From Histomonas meleagridis (Eukaryota; Parabasalia; Tritrichomonadida; Dientamoebidae): a stretch of 64,000 bases of DNA. Shown here in pieces: positions 43,401-54,275 of the stretch. The stretch's first letter is position 1, and the number at the start of each line of letters is the position of its first letter. The notes below the pieces were generated by a model. That model did no database searches and was not told the DNA's origin. It saw only the letters and a program-made list of their open reading frames with translations. The translations under genes and the position numbers were made by a program. The stretch covers positions 1 to 64,000 of the forward strand of contig WSYJ01000105.1 in assembly GCA_020186115.1 (NCBI GenBank), written 5' to 3'.

Positions 43401-44870
43401 ATGGAGGAAGAAGAATTTACGAATACCAATGAGGAGTGTCAACAAGAAATTATTCAAGATCCTGTTGAAGATGAACACATGCGTTTAGGTGGGTACCCAC
43501 CCTTAAAGACAATCGCTAAACTTTTGGTAGGACCTCTCATATCACAATTGCTTACATCAGTTGATGGTCTTGCTAATTCTATATGGGTTTCCAAATTCAT
43601 AGGCGAAATTGGTTTGACAGCCATGTCTCAAGCCTATATTTTTGAAAATGCAATTCAGGCCTTTGGATCCTTTGCAAACACAGCTTCCAACACTAAAATT
43701 TCATATCTCCTTAGTCGTGATAACTATTCTTCTGCTGCACAAGTTATTGCCGATATAATCCGTGTATTATTTTTAATTGGTCTCATTATTCCTGCCATTT
43801 TTATTCCACTTTCCAAGTATATTATGTCATGGCTTGGCGCAGGTGCTGATGTATTACAAATGTCATTTATTTATACCATTCCTTTATTATCATGTACATT
43901 CACATCAGAACTTTATTATTTTTGCTGTGGTATTCTCCAAGCCGAAGGCCGTTCATGGCTTTACACCATTGTCCAAATCATTTCTCTTGTTGTAAGTACC
44001 TGTCTTTTCGATCCATTATTTTTATCCACAATTAAACATGTCTATGGTGGTGCTCTTTCCACCGCATTATCCGAAGGACTTCCTGGAATTGTGTTATTTA
44101 TACTTGTTTTTGTGCATAAATTTTCTGTCAAGCCAACGTTTCGAGGGTTTATTAATAAATTCGATAAGGCAACGATTGGGGCCTTAGGTACTGGTGCGTC
44201 GTCTCTTGGCCTTAATTTGTCTGTCACAATTCCAGCGATTTTTATCCAAAAGTTTGTTGCTACTGCTGCATCAAACATCGGATCATATAATACTGTTATG
44301 GCAATATGGAACGCATACACACGACTATTCCAAGTAACCATGTGTGTACCAAATGCAATCAACGCCGCATATCTTCCATCTGCTTCATATGCATTTGGTA
44401 AACGTAAAATCAAGCGCGTTTTCCAACTAACATTTCATGCAGTTTGGATTGCTGCTGCATGGGGCGCATTGGTTACCTTTGTTGTAAGTGTCTTTCCACG
44501 CGATGTCGCAAAGCTTTGGAGTACTGATAATGAATTCCTTGATTGGTCAGAAAAGATTTTGACTGTTTGCTTTTACACGATAATACTTGCGTCGATAAAA
44601 TTTATTGTAATTAGTTATTTGCAGGTGACACAAATGGTAATAACAGCCGTTGTGTTATCTGTGGTAACTGAGTTAGTTCCGTTGCCTTGTTTCGCCGCAT
44701 TGTTACATTACACGGGAAAGAAAGACGACCCAAGAAGAATATTCTTTGCATACATTTGTAATGATATATTAGCAATTGTTGTATGTTGTATTGTCGCGTT
44801 GCCGCAAATGATAAAGTTATATAGAAAGAGAAATGACAACGATGAAGAGAATGAAATGAAAGAGTTATGA
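43401..44870 (+). CDS. MATE family multidrug/cation antiporter
   Basis: 489 residues from ATG 43,401. A polar, acidic N-terminus (about 45 residues) is followed by twelve hydrophobic segments in the two-bundle order of MatE proteins. LVGPLISQLLTSVDGLANSI corresponds to the first MATE helix, and the second MatE half begins near residue 255 (GALGTGASSLGLNLSVTIPA). The C-terminus is a charged cytosolic tail. MATE transporters export organic cations or drugs in exchange for Na+ or H+; substrate unknown. Codon use has slightly more C and G than its neighbours, which may reflect high expression. Confidence 0.9.
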   Translation: MEEEEFTNTNEECQQEIIQDPVEDEHMRLGGYPPLKTIAKLLVGPLISQLLTSVDGLANSIWVSKFIGEIGLTAMSQAYIFENAIQAFGSFANTASNTKISYLLSRDNYSSAAQVIADIIRVLFLIGLIIPAIFIPLSKYIMSWLGAGADVLQMSFIYTIPLLSCTFTSELYYFCCGILQAEGRSWLYTIVQIISLVVSTCLFDPLFLSTIKHVYGGALSTALSEGLPGIVLFILVFVHKFSVKPTFRGFINKFDKATIGALGTGASSLGLNLSVTIPAIFIQKFVATAASNIGSYNTVMAIWNAYTRLFQVTMCVPNAINAAYLPSASYAFGKRKIKRVFQLTFHAVWIAAAWGALVTFVVSVFPRDVAKLWSTDNEFLDWSEKILTVCFYTIILASIKFIVISYLQVTQMVITAVVLSVVTELVPLPCFAALLHYTGKKDDPRRIFFAYICNDILAIVVCCIVALPQMIKLYRKRNDNDEENEMKEL

Positions 44871-45272
44871 GTAAACATTCAATTGAATTGTTGGATGAAA
44901 TCGAAAAATTTGGTCATAAAAATATGCAACAAATTGTTCTGCATAAACTCAATTCAAATTTAATGGCACTTTTTATCATTTGGTGTGGTTACGCTCCTCA
45001 TAACAATTGTTTTAACAAGAACAATAAAAAATTAGTGCGAAGTACGTCATGGAACCGTACTTACAACATTTCCATCATTTCGATGGATGTGAACTGAAAT
45101 GATTGAGGCTTTTTGTAAGCTGTTTTCAAAGGCGTGCCCCAAGTAATTCATAAAAAAATAAACCGAAAGCAAAACCAATTTTTGAAAGTCATTTCTATGT
45201 GAATTGTCGGGCGGATATCAAAATTCAAAACACTTTGAAATATTCAATCCCGCGCCCTTAAGTTTTACCTGT
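44871..45272. other. Intergenic between MATE and PHD genes
   Basis: A 76-codon plus-strand frame begins with an ATG overlapping the MATE stop (44,867-45,097), but its composition is unconvincing. TCATTTCTA at 45,189 is an Inr-like word before the PHD gene. Confidence 0.4.
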
Positions 45273-47390
45273 ATGAGCATTGACGCCACACATCAAAGTT
45301 CGGAGAACGAACCTGTGGCCAACCTATCCGATGCTGAGGTGTTGTCAATGCATTCAACATCTGGTTTGTCAATTTCTTCTCTAATCAATGATTCAAAATT
45401 ATCTAGCTCAAATACCAAGCAAACGAATGCAATAGCCAAACAACCAATTAATTTACTAAATAATTTTATTAATAATCCAACAGCATCATCAAATGATGAA
45501 CAAAATAAAGAAACAAATCCTATTGTAAGAAGAAAAATAATTCAGCAACCAATTGTCAGACGAAGAGTTGTTCAACCTGTTGTTGAAGAAAAACCAAAAC
45601 CAACTAAATCCGTTAATATAATGCCATTACCATCTATTCCAATTCAGTCGAATTTTACACCACAACTTGCACCGCCAGAACCATATATTCAAAGCCAGCC
45701 AATATTACGGCCTTTTTCTCCAACATTTTATCAACCAAATTTTGCGTTTAATAATACATATTATCCTCAACAAATATATCCTGTATATCCTCAGTACGTT
45801 CCAATTCCCCAGCAGCATGTTACAATTCCAAAACCAATGATCCAACAAAATTCTTTTCCACAACCATTTGTAATTCCATTAAATTCAGATGAAATGTTTG
45901 TGCCAGATGCATACCCAATAATAAAAGATGGTAAGCAAATATACCTTAGGTGTGTTTGTGATGAACATCATTTAGAAGGATTATTAATACAGTGCAAAAA
46001 ATGCAAAAATTACTTACATGCAATGTGTGTAAACGAGTACAAACAGCGAACAGCATATAATTGTCCTTATTGTTCTAAGAAAAAGATACGTTGTAAATGT
46101 AATCGTAATACTCTTTATAATGAACCCTTAATTCAATGTACAAGATGTAAAATGTGGGTTCATAAGTCATGTGAAAAACTTGATTTTGGGGCTAACCCAA
46201 AGAACTTTTCTTGTTGGAGCTGTGGACAAAACACTTACGAAATTCCATATGTCACTTTTGATGAAAAAGACGTTTCTGTGCCAAACGGTTATGTAACGGT
46301 TGATTTTGACAGAACGGAACTTATCAATTCAATTCCAAACGGTTATTTTTCGCAACTCGTGACTGAAGAAATTGGGAAATCACAAATTCATTTTAGATTA
46401 ACATTAGAAAAATATTTTCATATTTTTGCCTCTTTATTATTTGATCAAGCGCATGAATTTTGGAAAGTTTTTAATAATACATTTTGTAAATTGCTTAATT
46501 GTGAAAGACAAGTCTTATTAAATGCAATTGACATTTTAGCGACGAAACTTATTTATAATGAAAATTTATCTAATGAAACAGATCCAAATAATGATAGTTT
46601 TACATACACAGAATCCATCGAAAAACTTTTAAACTCAACACAAATTCCACGAATTGAAAAAGAGCCAAATCAAGTTGAAATATATAAAGGCGAAGACGGA
46701 CATATTCATTCATCTGTCCAAGTGGAAGATGGCACATTAATATGTCTTCTTCCTGGGGTTTTAATGCATACAGATGAAGTACAATGTGAAGATGGAATTC
46801 CACTTTCATGTTTAGTAGTAACAGATAGTAGTGTTGTCATTGATACATCGAATACAAGTTTTTCATTCACTCCTTATTTTAGAAGGAGTTTTCATTTTAA
46901 TTGCATTGTAAGATTAATTCGTGTTAATGATGAAATAAGTGTTGGGTTATTTGCAACAAGAATGAAAGGACCTTTAAATGAAGAGAAGTCAAGAAGAGGA
47001 TTTGCTATACAAAAGGATAGTGAAATAATTCTTCCTTTTGATGGCGATATTCCATATCCATTACCAAAATGTGAATGGAAAGAAAAAAGAAGAAAAGTGA
47101 AAACAATAATCGAAATTAAAGATGATCCCGAATATAAAACGAGTATGCAAACAAGATCTTCTACTAAGAAGAAGAACAAATCTGATGATAACTTGATGAT
47201 AAATATTTCAAGAAAACATGAATTAGCATCTAATATGACATTATTAGGTACATTTGTTAATGATAGTGTACCTGTAATTCCATTCATTCTGTTGCCTGAT
47301 GATGAATCTGTACAAAAGTTTAAAGAAAAACAAGAAAAAGGAAAATTGAGAGGCAAAAAAATTAGTAAGTATACAAGTATCCTCGCTTAA
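45273..47390 (+). CDS. Double PHD-finger protein with SET-like domain (MLL5/SETD5/Set3-like)
   Basis: 705 residues from ATG 45,273; the frame is open upstream to about 45,200 but without ATG. A disordered N-terminus rich in P, Q and N is followed by two PHD fingers. The first is at about 227-268 (CVCDEHHLEGLLIQCKKCKN, then HAMC, CPYC). The second is at about 273-318 (CKCNRNTLYNEPLIQCTRCK, then WVHKSC, CWSC). At about 480-610 a region reads like the end of a SET domain: YFRRSFHFNC in place of the usual RF-N-HSC-PN, then VGLFATRM and SEIILPFDGD in place of EI-F-Y. The family includes yeast Set3 and animal MLL5/SETD5, histone-binding chromatin regulators often lacking methyltransferase activity. 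The key NHSC motif is altered here, so activity is doubtful. A lysine/arginine-rich stretch near residue 600-650 could be a nuclear signal. Confidence 0.78.
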   Translation: MSIDATHQSSENEPVANLSDAEVLSMHSTSGLSISSLINDSKLSSSNTKQTNAIAKQPINLLNNFINNPTASSNDEQNKETNPIVRRKIIQQPIVRRRVVQPVVEEKPKPTKSVNIMPLPSIPIQSNFTPQLAPPEPYIQSQPILRPFSPTFYQPNFAFNNTYYPQQIYPVYPQYVPIPQQHVTIPKPMIQQNSFPQPFVIPLNSDEMFVPDAYPIIKDGKQIYLRCVCDEHHLEGLLIQCKKCKNYLHAMCVNEYKQRTAYNCPYCSKKKIRCKCNRNTLYNEPLIQCTRCKMWVHKSCEKLDFGANPKNFSCWSCGQNTYEIPYVTFDEKDVSVPNGYVTVDFDRTELINSIPNGYFSQLVTEEIGKSQIHFRLTLEKYFHIFASLLFDQAHEFWKVFNNTFCKLLNCERQVLLNAIDILATKLIYNENLSNETDPNNDSFTYTESIEKLLNSTQIPRIEKEPNQVEIYKGEDGHIHSSVQVEDGTLICLLPGVLMHTDEVQCEDGIPLSCLVVTDSSVVIDTSNTSFSFTPYFRRSFHFNCIVRLIRVNDEISVGLFATRMKGPLNEEKSRRGFAIQKDSEIILPFDGDIPYPLPKCEWKEKRRKVKTIIEIKDDPEYKTSMQTRSSTKKKNKSDDNLMINISRKHELASNMTLLGTFVNDSVPVIPFILLPDDESVQKFKEKQEKGKLRGKKISKYTSILA

Positions 47391-47564
47391 TAAATTGTTT
47401 AAATATATTAAATAAAAATTTATGTGAATGTTATGTTATAACTTCTATATATTACTTCTTGATGAAAAACATTTTGATATTAATTCAGAATAATTTGTTG
47501 ATTTAAAAATAACAACAAAGGAAAATTGATATGACATGTGATGTGCAAAATCTAAGATTTGGTC

Positions 47565-50516
47565 ATGCAACCCCAATTTGCTGAACAACTCGTTGCATGT
47601 TACACTCAATTAAGAGCAGGTATCCCTGGGCTTGTTGAACAAGCTAGTTTACAATTAATTGAGCTTTACAAAATTCCTTCTATTGTAAATGATCTTTTAT
47701 TTATTTCTTTAAATAATACAGATCCTATTCTTAGATATTATTCTATTGTTGCATTGGATCAAGTAATTACAAAAAATATTGATCAATATAATGAAGATCA
47801 ATTTAATTTTATCAAGTCCAACATAATCCAAATCTTACAAAAAGAAACAGTTGATCAAAATCGCTGTTATTTGTTTAGTAGTGGCACAGAAATTGTTAGG
47901 AAGCCTAATATTGGATTTCCAGAATTGTTAAATTTAGCAATTTGTTTTTTGACAGATCAAAGCACAGCTGGAATTGGCCTTGCATCATGGTCTATGTTTC
48001 TTGAGACCAATGCAGTTGATGAAGCCTTATTACAACAAGTAATTCAACCATTAGTTCAATGTATTCTTCAAGCAATGAATAGTCCTGACCAAGTTTTACG
48101 ATTTCGTTCGATTAGTTTAATATTTTCTATCATTCAAAGTGGTCTTTTTAAACAACTTTTCAGTGTATTTCCACAACTACTTGAATCTCTTAAAATCGAA
48201 TGTCAAAAAAGTGTTCTTGAATATGGAGATCAACAAGAAGTCTTTCGTATATATGAGTTAATATGTTTTTTATTTTATTTTGTCCCTGAGATTTCTGCTG
48301 ATCTTGAGTTTTATTATACATTTTCCAGGCAAATTGTTTTTAATCATGAATTACCTCCATATGTTCGTGAATGTGCTCTTCAATTTTTCATAACTATTCT
48401 TGAAATTGAGCCAAATTCATTAGAAAAGGAATTAACAAACATTACTAATGAAGTCATCCAAATATTATATACGAAATGTAAACTTGATCCAGAAGAATTT
48501 CAACCATTTTGGGAAGATCATTTTATTTCTGATTTAGCATCAGAAGAAAATTATAATGATTCATTATTCTTTCAATTATATGATTTTATAGTATCACAAA
48601 TTCAAAATAATGATTTAGTAGGCTTTCGTGTAGGTATAGTATGTTTTACTTATATGATTGAAACAGCGGGTGAATTATTAGAAAGTAACATTGATGAAAT
48701 TAATAATATAATATCAGCCGGGATGCAAATTAATGATCCATATGTATATAATGATTTTTGTATATTTATATCAAGTCTAAGTGAAGATGCACCAATGTGT
48801 TTAAAGCTTCATTTTAATACACTTATTGAATCATTTTTAAATCATTCATCTTATTCAAGTGCATTACTTGCACTTGAAAATATCCTTCATAATTCTAATG
48901 AACCATTACAAAATGTTTTTCAAATTGTTTCTGCGCTTGTTTCATTAATGAATAAAGATAATTCTGATTTGATACTTCCATGTATATCAAATGCGATATA
49001 TAAATATGAAGGGATTAATGAAGAGCTATATACTTCAATAAGAAAAATACTTACGGATTTATTAAATGCAAATATATCATTACCAAAAGTTTATGAATGT
49101 TTTAGTAAATGTGTAAAAATTGCACCAAGACTTATCATTGAAGATATACCATCATTTTTATCTATAATGTCATCAAATTTAGTTCAAGAATATGATTCTG
49201 ATACATTAATAACTATAGCATGTTCTGTTATGTTACTTATCCAATATCTTCCAATATCAATACAACCATTTATATTACCATTTTTTGAGTTTTTCTTTAA
49301 TTTCATCTCAAATACTAAAAATAACACAGAAGAAGAAAAAGATCCTATTAATAAAGCAAGAGGTGAATCACTTAAATGTCTTGCAAGTATTGCTTCAACA
49401 TATCCACAACAATTTTCTAATCAAATACAAATATTAATTCAATATATAATCGAATTACTTTCACAAGAAGATGAAGTTAGTCAAAAAATTGGTTCTGAAA
49501 CACTTGAATATTTATGTCCAGCATTATCACATATCCCAATATCATATAATGCTATTATTGATTCAATTCTTAATGTTATCGAAAATACTGTTGAAGAAGA
49601 AGTCGAAATTATTGTAAGTTTATTCATATCGCTTTCATGTCTACTTGTAGAAGTTGGAGATAAACTTGATATAGCAATAATCGAAAAACTTAATTCATTT
49701 TATGTCGAATGTTTAACATGTCATGTAAGTTCTATTACTAGTAATGGTAAAACGATATCACAATATTATCAAGCACCATTATGTTATTCATTACAAAGTT
49801 TTATTCTTGGCGGATGTTTTGTAAAATGTTCGAATCCAAATTTATTAATTCAAGCATTAGTTAATTATATGAATTCTCCAAAGAAAAAAGTTATGCAAAG
49901 TTATTCCATTATGGCACTTGCGCGTATATGTTTTGTATCACCACAAACATTAAATGAATTTGCGCCTATTATCATACAGACGACATTAAAGATATTAACG
50001 CAAACCAAAAATCTCACTGATCAAATGCGTAATACATATTATGCTTCTTTAATGTATTTAATGATAATTTATACGCAATTATTTGATCAACAACAAATTT
50101 TATTGTTAAAGAATTTAATTGAATCTGATTTAGCATCTAATTATTTATTATTAAGACAGACAGCTGCTTTAGATTGGATTATTATTGTTGTACTCTTTGG
50201 AGCTCCTTCAACTGGTGAACAAATGGAACATGTTTTATCATTGTTACCGCCTGATCCAGATGATGAAGGAATACCAATTTTCTCGAAATGTTTATGGCAA
50301 TTATATAATACAAATCAACAAATAATTGGAAAACATTTGGGAAAATTCGTTTGTACAATTATGGCTGTACCAACTTGGCTGAAAAGAATGATTCCGGATG
50401 AGCAAATGAACCTTTGGAAACAAATTGTTAAATCATTTGGATTAGATAATATCATGGAAATGATGCAATACAATCAAGCAAATGTAAGCAAAATACAACA
50501 AAGTATAATAAATTAA
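47565..50516 (+). CDS. Importin-beta / karyopherin HEAT-repeat protein
   Basis: 983 residues from ATG 47,565. The N-terminus (ACYTQLRAGIPGLVEQASLQ, then L-LYK--S-VNDLLFI, then YSIVALDQVI) is an importin-beta N-terminal Ran-binding domain. The remainder consists of HEAT-type helical pairs with an acidic insert near residues 585-592 (NTEEEKDP). Length, and features such as GESLKCLASIASTYPQQF and RQTAALDWIIIVVLFGA, suit the importin-4/Kap123-type branch, though the exact paralogue is uncertain. It would carry cargo such as ribosomal proteins or histones through nuclear pores. TAATTAATAAA follows the coding end, consistent with the short trichomonad 3' UTR signal. Confidence 0.82.
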   Translation: MQPQFAEQLVACYTQLRAGIPGLVEQASLQLIELYKIPSIVNDLLFISLNNTDPILRYYSIVALDQVITKNIDQYNEDQFNFIKSNIIQILQKETVDQNRCYLFSSGTEIVRKPNIGFPELLNLAICFLTDQSTAGIGLASWSMFLETNAVDEALLQQVIQPLVQCILQAMNSPDQVLRFRSISLIFSIIQSGLFKQLFSVFPQLLESLKIECQKSVLEYGDQQEVFRIYELICFLFYFVPEISADLEFYYTFSRQIVFNHELPPYVRECALQFFITILEIEPNSLEKELTNITNEVIQILYTKCKLDPEEFQPFWEDHFISDLASEENYNDSLFFQLYDFIVSQIQNNDLVGFRVGIVCFTYMIETAGELLESNIDEINNIISAGMQINDPYVYNDFCIFISSLSEDAPMCLKLHFNTLIESFLNHSSYSSALLALENILHNSNEPLQNVFQIVSALVSLMNKDNSDLILPCISNAIYKYEGINEELYTSIRKILTDLLNANISLPKVYECFSKCVKIAPRLIIEDIPSFLSIMSSNLVQEYDSDTLITIACSVMLLIQYLPISIQPFILPFFEFFFNFISNTKNNTEEEKDPINKARGESLKCLASIASTYPQQFSNQIQILIQYIIELLSQEDEVSQKIGSETLEYLCPALSHIPISYNAIIDSILNVIENTVEEEVEIIVSLFISLSCLLVEVGDKLDIAIIEKLNSFYVECLTCHVSSITSNGKTISQYYQAPLCYSLQSFILGGCFVKCSNPNLLIQALVNYMNSPKKKVMQSYSIMALARICFVSPQTLNEFAPIIIQTTLKILTQTKNLTDQMRNTYYASLMYLMIIYTQLFDQQQILLLKNLIESDLASNYLLLRQTAALDWIIIVVLFGAPSTGEQMEHVLSLLPPDPDDEGIPIFSKCLWQLYNTNQQIIGKHLGKFVCTIMAVPTWLKRMIPDEQMNLWKQIVKSFGLDNIMEMMQYNQANVSKIQQSIIN

Positions 50517-50711
50517 TAAATATTTTTAATATAATAAAATTACTTTTTTTCTAAATTTGTAAATGTTTTCCAATTTTAAAACTCCATTTGACACTATCAT
50601 TCAAATTCCATCTGACAGCGGTTGATTGATCGTCCTCTCTAAATTCGGCATTTTTTCATATGACTTTTTGAATATGAAACCTCCGCAATTTTTGATTCAG
50701 TTTTACAACCC

Positions 50712-52844
50712 ATGTCATGGCTTTTTGGTAAGAAAAACAGAACCATTTCACCAAAACCACATGAAAATATACCTGCTCACCATCAGATGTATTTGGGTCA
50801 TTTCCAAGTAATTGAAGATAAATTGCCTATTAAAATTCCACTCAAATCAATAACAATAACAGGAGAACAACGTGGCACCATCATAGATCTTCAAACTACC
50901 CAATCTTTTACAACAGAATCTGAAATTCCAGAATTAATTTATTCTTTTCCAAATGATAATCAAATTTGCACGTACAAAACCGAGTTTATTGTAGGCGACA
51001 AAGTTGTTCCCTTAAAACTTGAAGATAAAGGGAATGCACAAGCAACTTATCGTGAAGCTGTTAATACCGGTCATTTCGCATTTATTGTGCAACACCGTAA
51101 TAATGGCTATAGCAACTTTTGTCTTGGTAATGTTCCTGCTGGTGTTGATGTTAAAGTTATCATTAATTCCGCATTTGAAGGAACTCTTGAAGATCCTCGA
51201 ACTATTCTTTTTAAATTCCCAATTCAATCAAGCATTTTAAATCATATTGATTTTGATTTTAAACTTCGAATTCAACAACCAGTGCACATTTCAAATGTTT
51301 CAGTAAATTGTTCTGAATTTGAATTCATCAAAAGCTCTCCAAATCAAGGAATTCTCCATATCAAATCCTCACCAGACAATTCCACTAAGGATTCATATTT
51401 CATCAAAACACATCTTGAAACAGAATTTCAAAGCGTTGCATATCAAGCCAATAATTCTTCAGCTATTATTTTTGTTCCAAATATTGATATTATTCCCAAA
51501 TCCACAAATGAAATTATCTTTTTCATTGATTGTAGTGGTTCTATGTCAGGTAGTCGAATTAATAACGCTAAGCGATGTTTACAATTATTTATTCGTTCTC
51601 TTCCAATGAATTGTAGTTTTAATATAATACGTTTTGGCTCCAAATATCAAACATTATTTGAAAATTCATTACCATATAATCAAGAAAACTTCGAAAGTGC
51701 ACTTAATTGTGTACAAAATATGAAAGCAGATTTAGGCGGAACAAATATTTATTCACCTTTAGAATATGTTCTTAAACTACCAACTAATAATCAACGACAA
51801 CTATTAATTTTAACTGATGGAGAAATCGATGATCCATTAAAAATTTATCAATTATTAAAGGAAAACTATACAATGAATCGATGCTTTACAATTGGGTTTG
51901 GGAGTGGTGCAGATTTAGGAACTATTTCAATAATGGCTTCTATCACATCAGGACAATCAGTTTTTATTAATGATGGCGAAGACTTATCAATGAAAATTAT
52001 TCCATTATTAAATTTGTCAATATCAAATTCGATAACTAACATAAATGTTCATGTAGAAAACCAAAACAATTTCGAAGTTGTACCATTTCCAATACCTATA
52101 ACATTACCTAAAACTTCACGAGTTTTGTATATTAATACTAAAATTAATAATGACTTTGTACTTGTTAATGGGAATTATAATGATTCCGACAATGACTTTA
52201 TGATTAAAGTAGAGAATTGGGATACGAATTGCATTTATCCTTTATTTGCTTATCAAATGATTCGTAACTTAGAACTAAACAATGAGAATAAGGAAAAGTG
52301 CATCAAATTATCAATTGAAAGCGGTGTAATTTCAAAGTTTACTGCTTATGTCGGACTAATAGAATATAAATTACCATCGCAGTTATGCGCATATCGGAAT
52401 GACGTAAATTCATCAAATGTCATTCCATCTATGGACTTGGATTTGGATTTTGAAGTTGGTAATGTTTATTCTGATTATCGAGACTTTTCGGATGACGAAA
52501 GTAGTGAAGAAGATCACTCACAACTAATGAAATATGAGAATGAGAAAAATTCATTCGATTTTATGGATATTGTAAAACTACAACAAATCGAAGGATATTG
52601 GGAAAAGAATCAGAAAATTTTGGAATTTGCTGGTTTGCAAGAATATCCAACTTTAACTGAAATAAAGAACTGTGAGGGGATGGACAGAGTAATATCAACT
52701 GTTTTGGCCGTGGCTGTGCTAAGGAAAAAGGCACTAGAGAAAAGGGACTCATGGCAACTAATTGAGACAAAGGCATTGAATTGGCTCAAAGGTATCAATA
52801 ATGATATTAATTGGGACGAAATAATTAATAGATATATATTATGA
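50712..52844 (+). CDS. VIT and von Willebrand factor A domain protein
   Basis: 710 residues from ATG 50,712. The N-terminal VIT domain (about 25-155) includes AQATYREAVNTGHFAFIVQH and GNVPAGVDVKVIINSAFEG. The vWA domain (about 262-430) opens EIIFFIDCSGSMSGSRI; D-S-S, a threonine in the GGTNI loop and LTDGEIDD supply a complete MIDAS metal site. An acidic linker (DFSDDESSEEDHS) and a helical C-terminal region with WxxN/GLQEYPTL follow, like the C-terminal part of PARP4/VWA5A-type proteins. No signal peptide, so it is probably cytosolic and mediates Mg2+-dependent protein binding. Such genes occur in multiple copies in trichomonads. Confidence 0.88.
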   Translation: MSWLFGKKNRTISPKPHENIPAHHQMYLGHFQVIEDKLPIKIPLKSITITGEQRGTIIDLQTTQSFTTESEIPELIYSFPNDNQICTYKTEFIVGDKVVPLKLEDKGNAQATYREAVNTGHFAFIVQHRNNGYSNFCLGNVPAGVDVKVIINSAFEGTLEDPRTILFKFPIQSSILNHIDFDFKLRIQQPVHISNVSVNCSEFEFIKSSPNQGILHIKSSPDNSTKDSYFIKTHLETEFQSVAYQANNSSAIIFVPNIDIIPKSTNEIIFFIDCSGSMSGSRINNAKRCLQLFIRSLPMNCSFNIIRFGSKYQTLFENSLPYNQENFESALNCVQNMKADLGGTNIYSPLEYVLKLPTNNQRQLLILTDGEIDDPLKIYQLLKENYTMNRCFTIGFGSGADLGTISIMASITSGQSVFINDGEDLSMKIIPLLNLSISNSITNINVHVENQNNFEVVPFPIPITLPKTSRVLYINTKINNDFVLVNGNYNDSDNDFMIKVENWDTNCIYPLFAYQMIRNLELNNENKEKCIKLSIESGVISKFTAYVGLIEYKLPSQLCAYRNDVNSSNVIPSMDLDLDFEVGNVYSDYRDFSDDESSEEDHSQLMKYENEKNSFDFMDIVKLQQIEGYWEKNQKILEFAGLQEYPTLTEIKNCEGMDRVISTVLAVAVLRKKALEKRDSWQLIETKALNWLKGINNDINWDEIINRYIL

Positions 52845-53332
52845 GTAATTAAGAAAATTATTTTAAATAAATTATCATATTTACTAGTAAATATGTCACC
52901 AAATTTTATGTGTTATGAAGCGAAATTCTTTAAATTAAATGGGAATTAAATTGTTTTTACTATGATGTAACATTTATAAATGATATTGTTTATATGAAGG
53001 AACTTACGAACACAATACTGGTCAGATCATGCAAATTAATTAATTATAATGAAGTTTTAGATAGATTTAAATTATTGTAACACAAATCTTACAAGATTAC
53101 AATTATTATTGAAATCTAACACATACGAGAAATCTTATTGTTAATTAACCAATTTAATCACATGAAGAAGATGAAAATTTTATATTTTTGTAAATTACAT
53201 AAATTCAAATCATATTACTTCTCTAATCTTTGCAAATAATATTGAAATCAAGTCAAAACAAGAAAATATCAAATTTATAAAACATTTATTAATTTTTTTA
53301 TAATTATTTTATTCACAATATTATAATTCTAT
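52845..53332. other. Intergenic, no supported gene
   Basis: AT-rich DNA between a plus-strand and a minus-strand gene end. Nothing recognisable. Confidence 0.5.
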
Positions 53333-54032
53333 TTAATAGCCATATTCACTTTGTGTGTTCCAATCTTTTTTATTAGGTTCAATGAGTATTAATTCCCTCG
53401 AATCCATTCCAATTATGCTTTGTTCATCATTTTCCTCCATTCCAACGAGAGTTTTTCCTTTATATGTATTCATTACAATTCCAATAGTTCCTGTTTGGTG
53501 TTTCAACAGTATCTCCAACGTAAATTCTTTTATTATTTCGATCTCTGCATGAATTATCGTTTTTACGTATTCGTTTAATATTTTTTGGATCAATTTCATA
53601 ATCAATAATTTTGTTATCGAAAGTCATAACATAAAGGCAGTCATCTGTACACTGTGGAGAAGCGGTAATAATATATATTGAACCATCTAATGTTTCAATT
53701 ATATCACCGGCTCTATATAACATAACTGGATTTGTAAATGAATGATCAGTTTGATTTTCTGTTTCGGTTTGAATAACATTGGATCTATGTGGAATGTTTG
53801 CTGTAAAAGGTGTTTCAATTGGTTGAAAATCAGAGAAATGGCCAGAAATTGGAATAGGAAGTGGAACCGCTGTAACTGTGTCTTCTTGGATATCTACTAC
53901 TTTAAAATATAAGCCCTGATACATATAATTATTAATATTTATAACATCTCCAATATTTACACTGGATTTTTGAAACGTTGTAGGATTAGGTTGAAAAGCG
54001 CTGTGGTTATTGGTTTGGTTTGTTGATTCCAT
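53333..54032 (-). CDS. Tandem small-beta-barrel (KOW/SH3-like) protein with an apparent frameshift
   Basis: ATG at 54,032. The first frame gives 190 residues to a stop at 53,460. An overlapping frame continues the same kind of sequence to a stop at 53,333. Three similar modules are visible: VNIGDVININNYMYQGLYFK, then YRAGDIIETLDGSIYIITAS, then YVGDTVETPN running into TGTIGIVMNTYKGKTLVGME. The third is split by the frame change near 53,490 (ACACCAAACAGGAAC). GDxVxT...G.I..V is the pattern of KOW/SH3-like barrels, as in Spt5-type proteins, though no specific family is recognised. The intact protein would have about 232 residues. The break could be an assembly error, a recent mutation or programmed frameshifting. 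Confidence 0.6.
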
Positions 54033-54275
54033 TTAGTTATTTCCTGTGATAAATAATGATCCCTTTCTTGTCGCTAAAAAGTGTCATCTATTATATCAAC
54101 AAAAATGGTATAACTTACTTTGTAATAATAATAAAAAGCTTTTATTTTGTTTATTTGATGCAACAAGCAAAAGGCATCTAAAACTTCAAAAATATTTTTT
54201 TACAAATTATGTCTAGATATCAATAATGATATTACTCGAAAATTTACGAGAAAAAAAAAAAAACTAATGATAGTT

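Noticed and set aside
44867..45097. 76-codon ORF overlapping the MATE stop codon
   Set aside because: No motif, low support, starts inside the stop of the previous gene; likely chance.
50626..50811. 61-codon ORF upstream of the VIT/vWA gene
   Set aside because: Overlaps the true start in another frame and has no coding character.
53100..53330. Additional gene between the VIT/vWA gene and the KOW-like gene
   Set aside because: No open frame of useful length or recognisable sequence.
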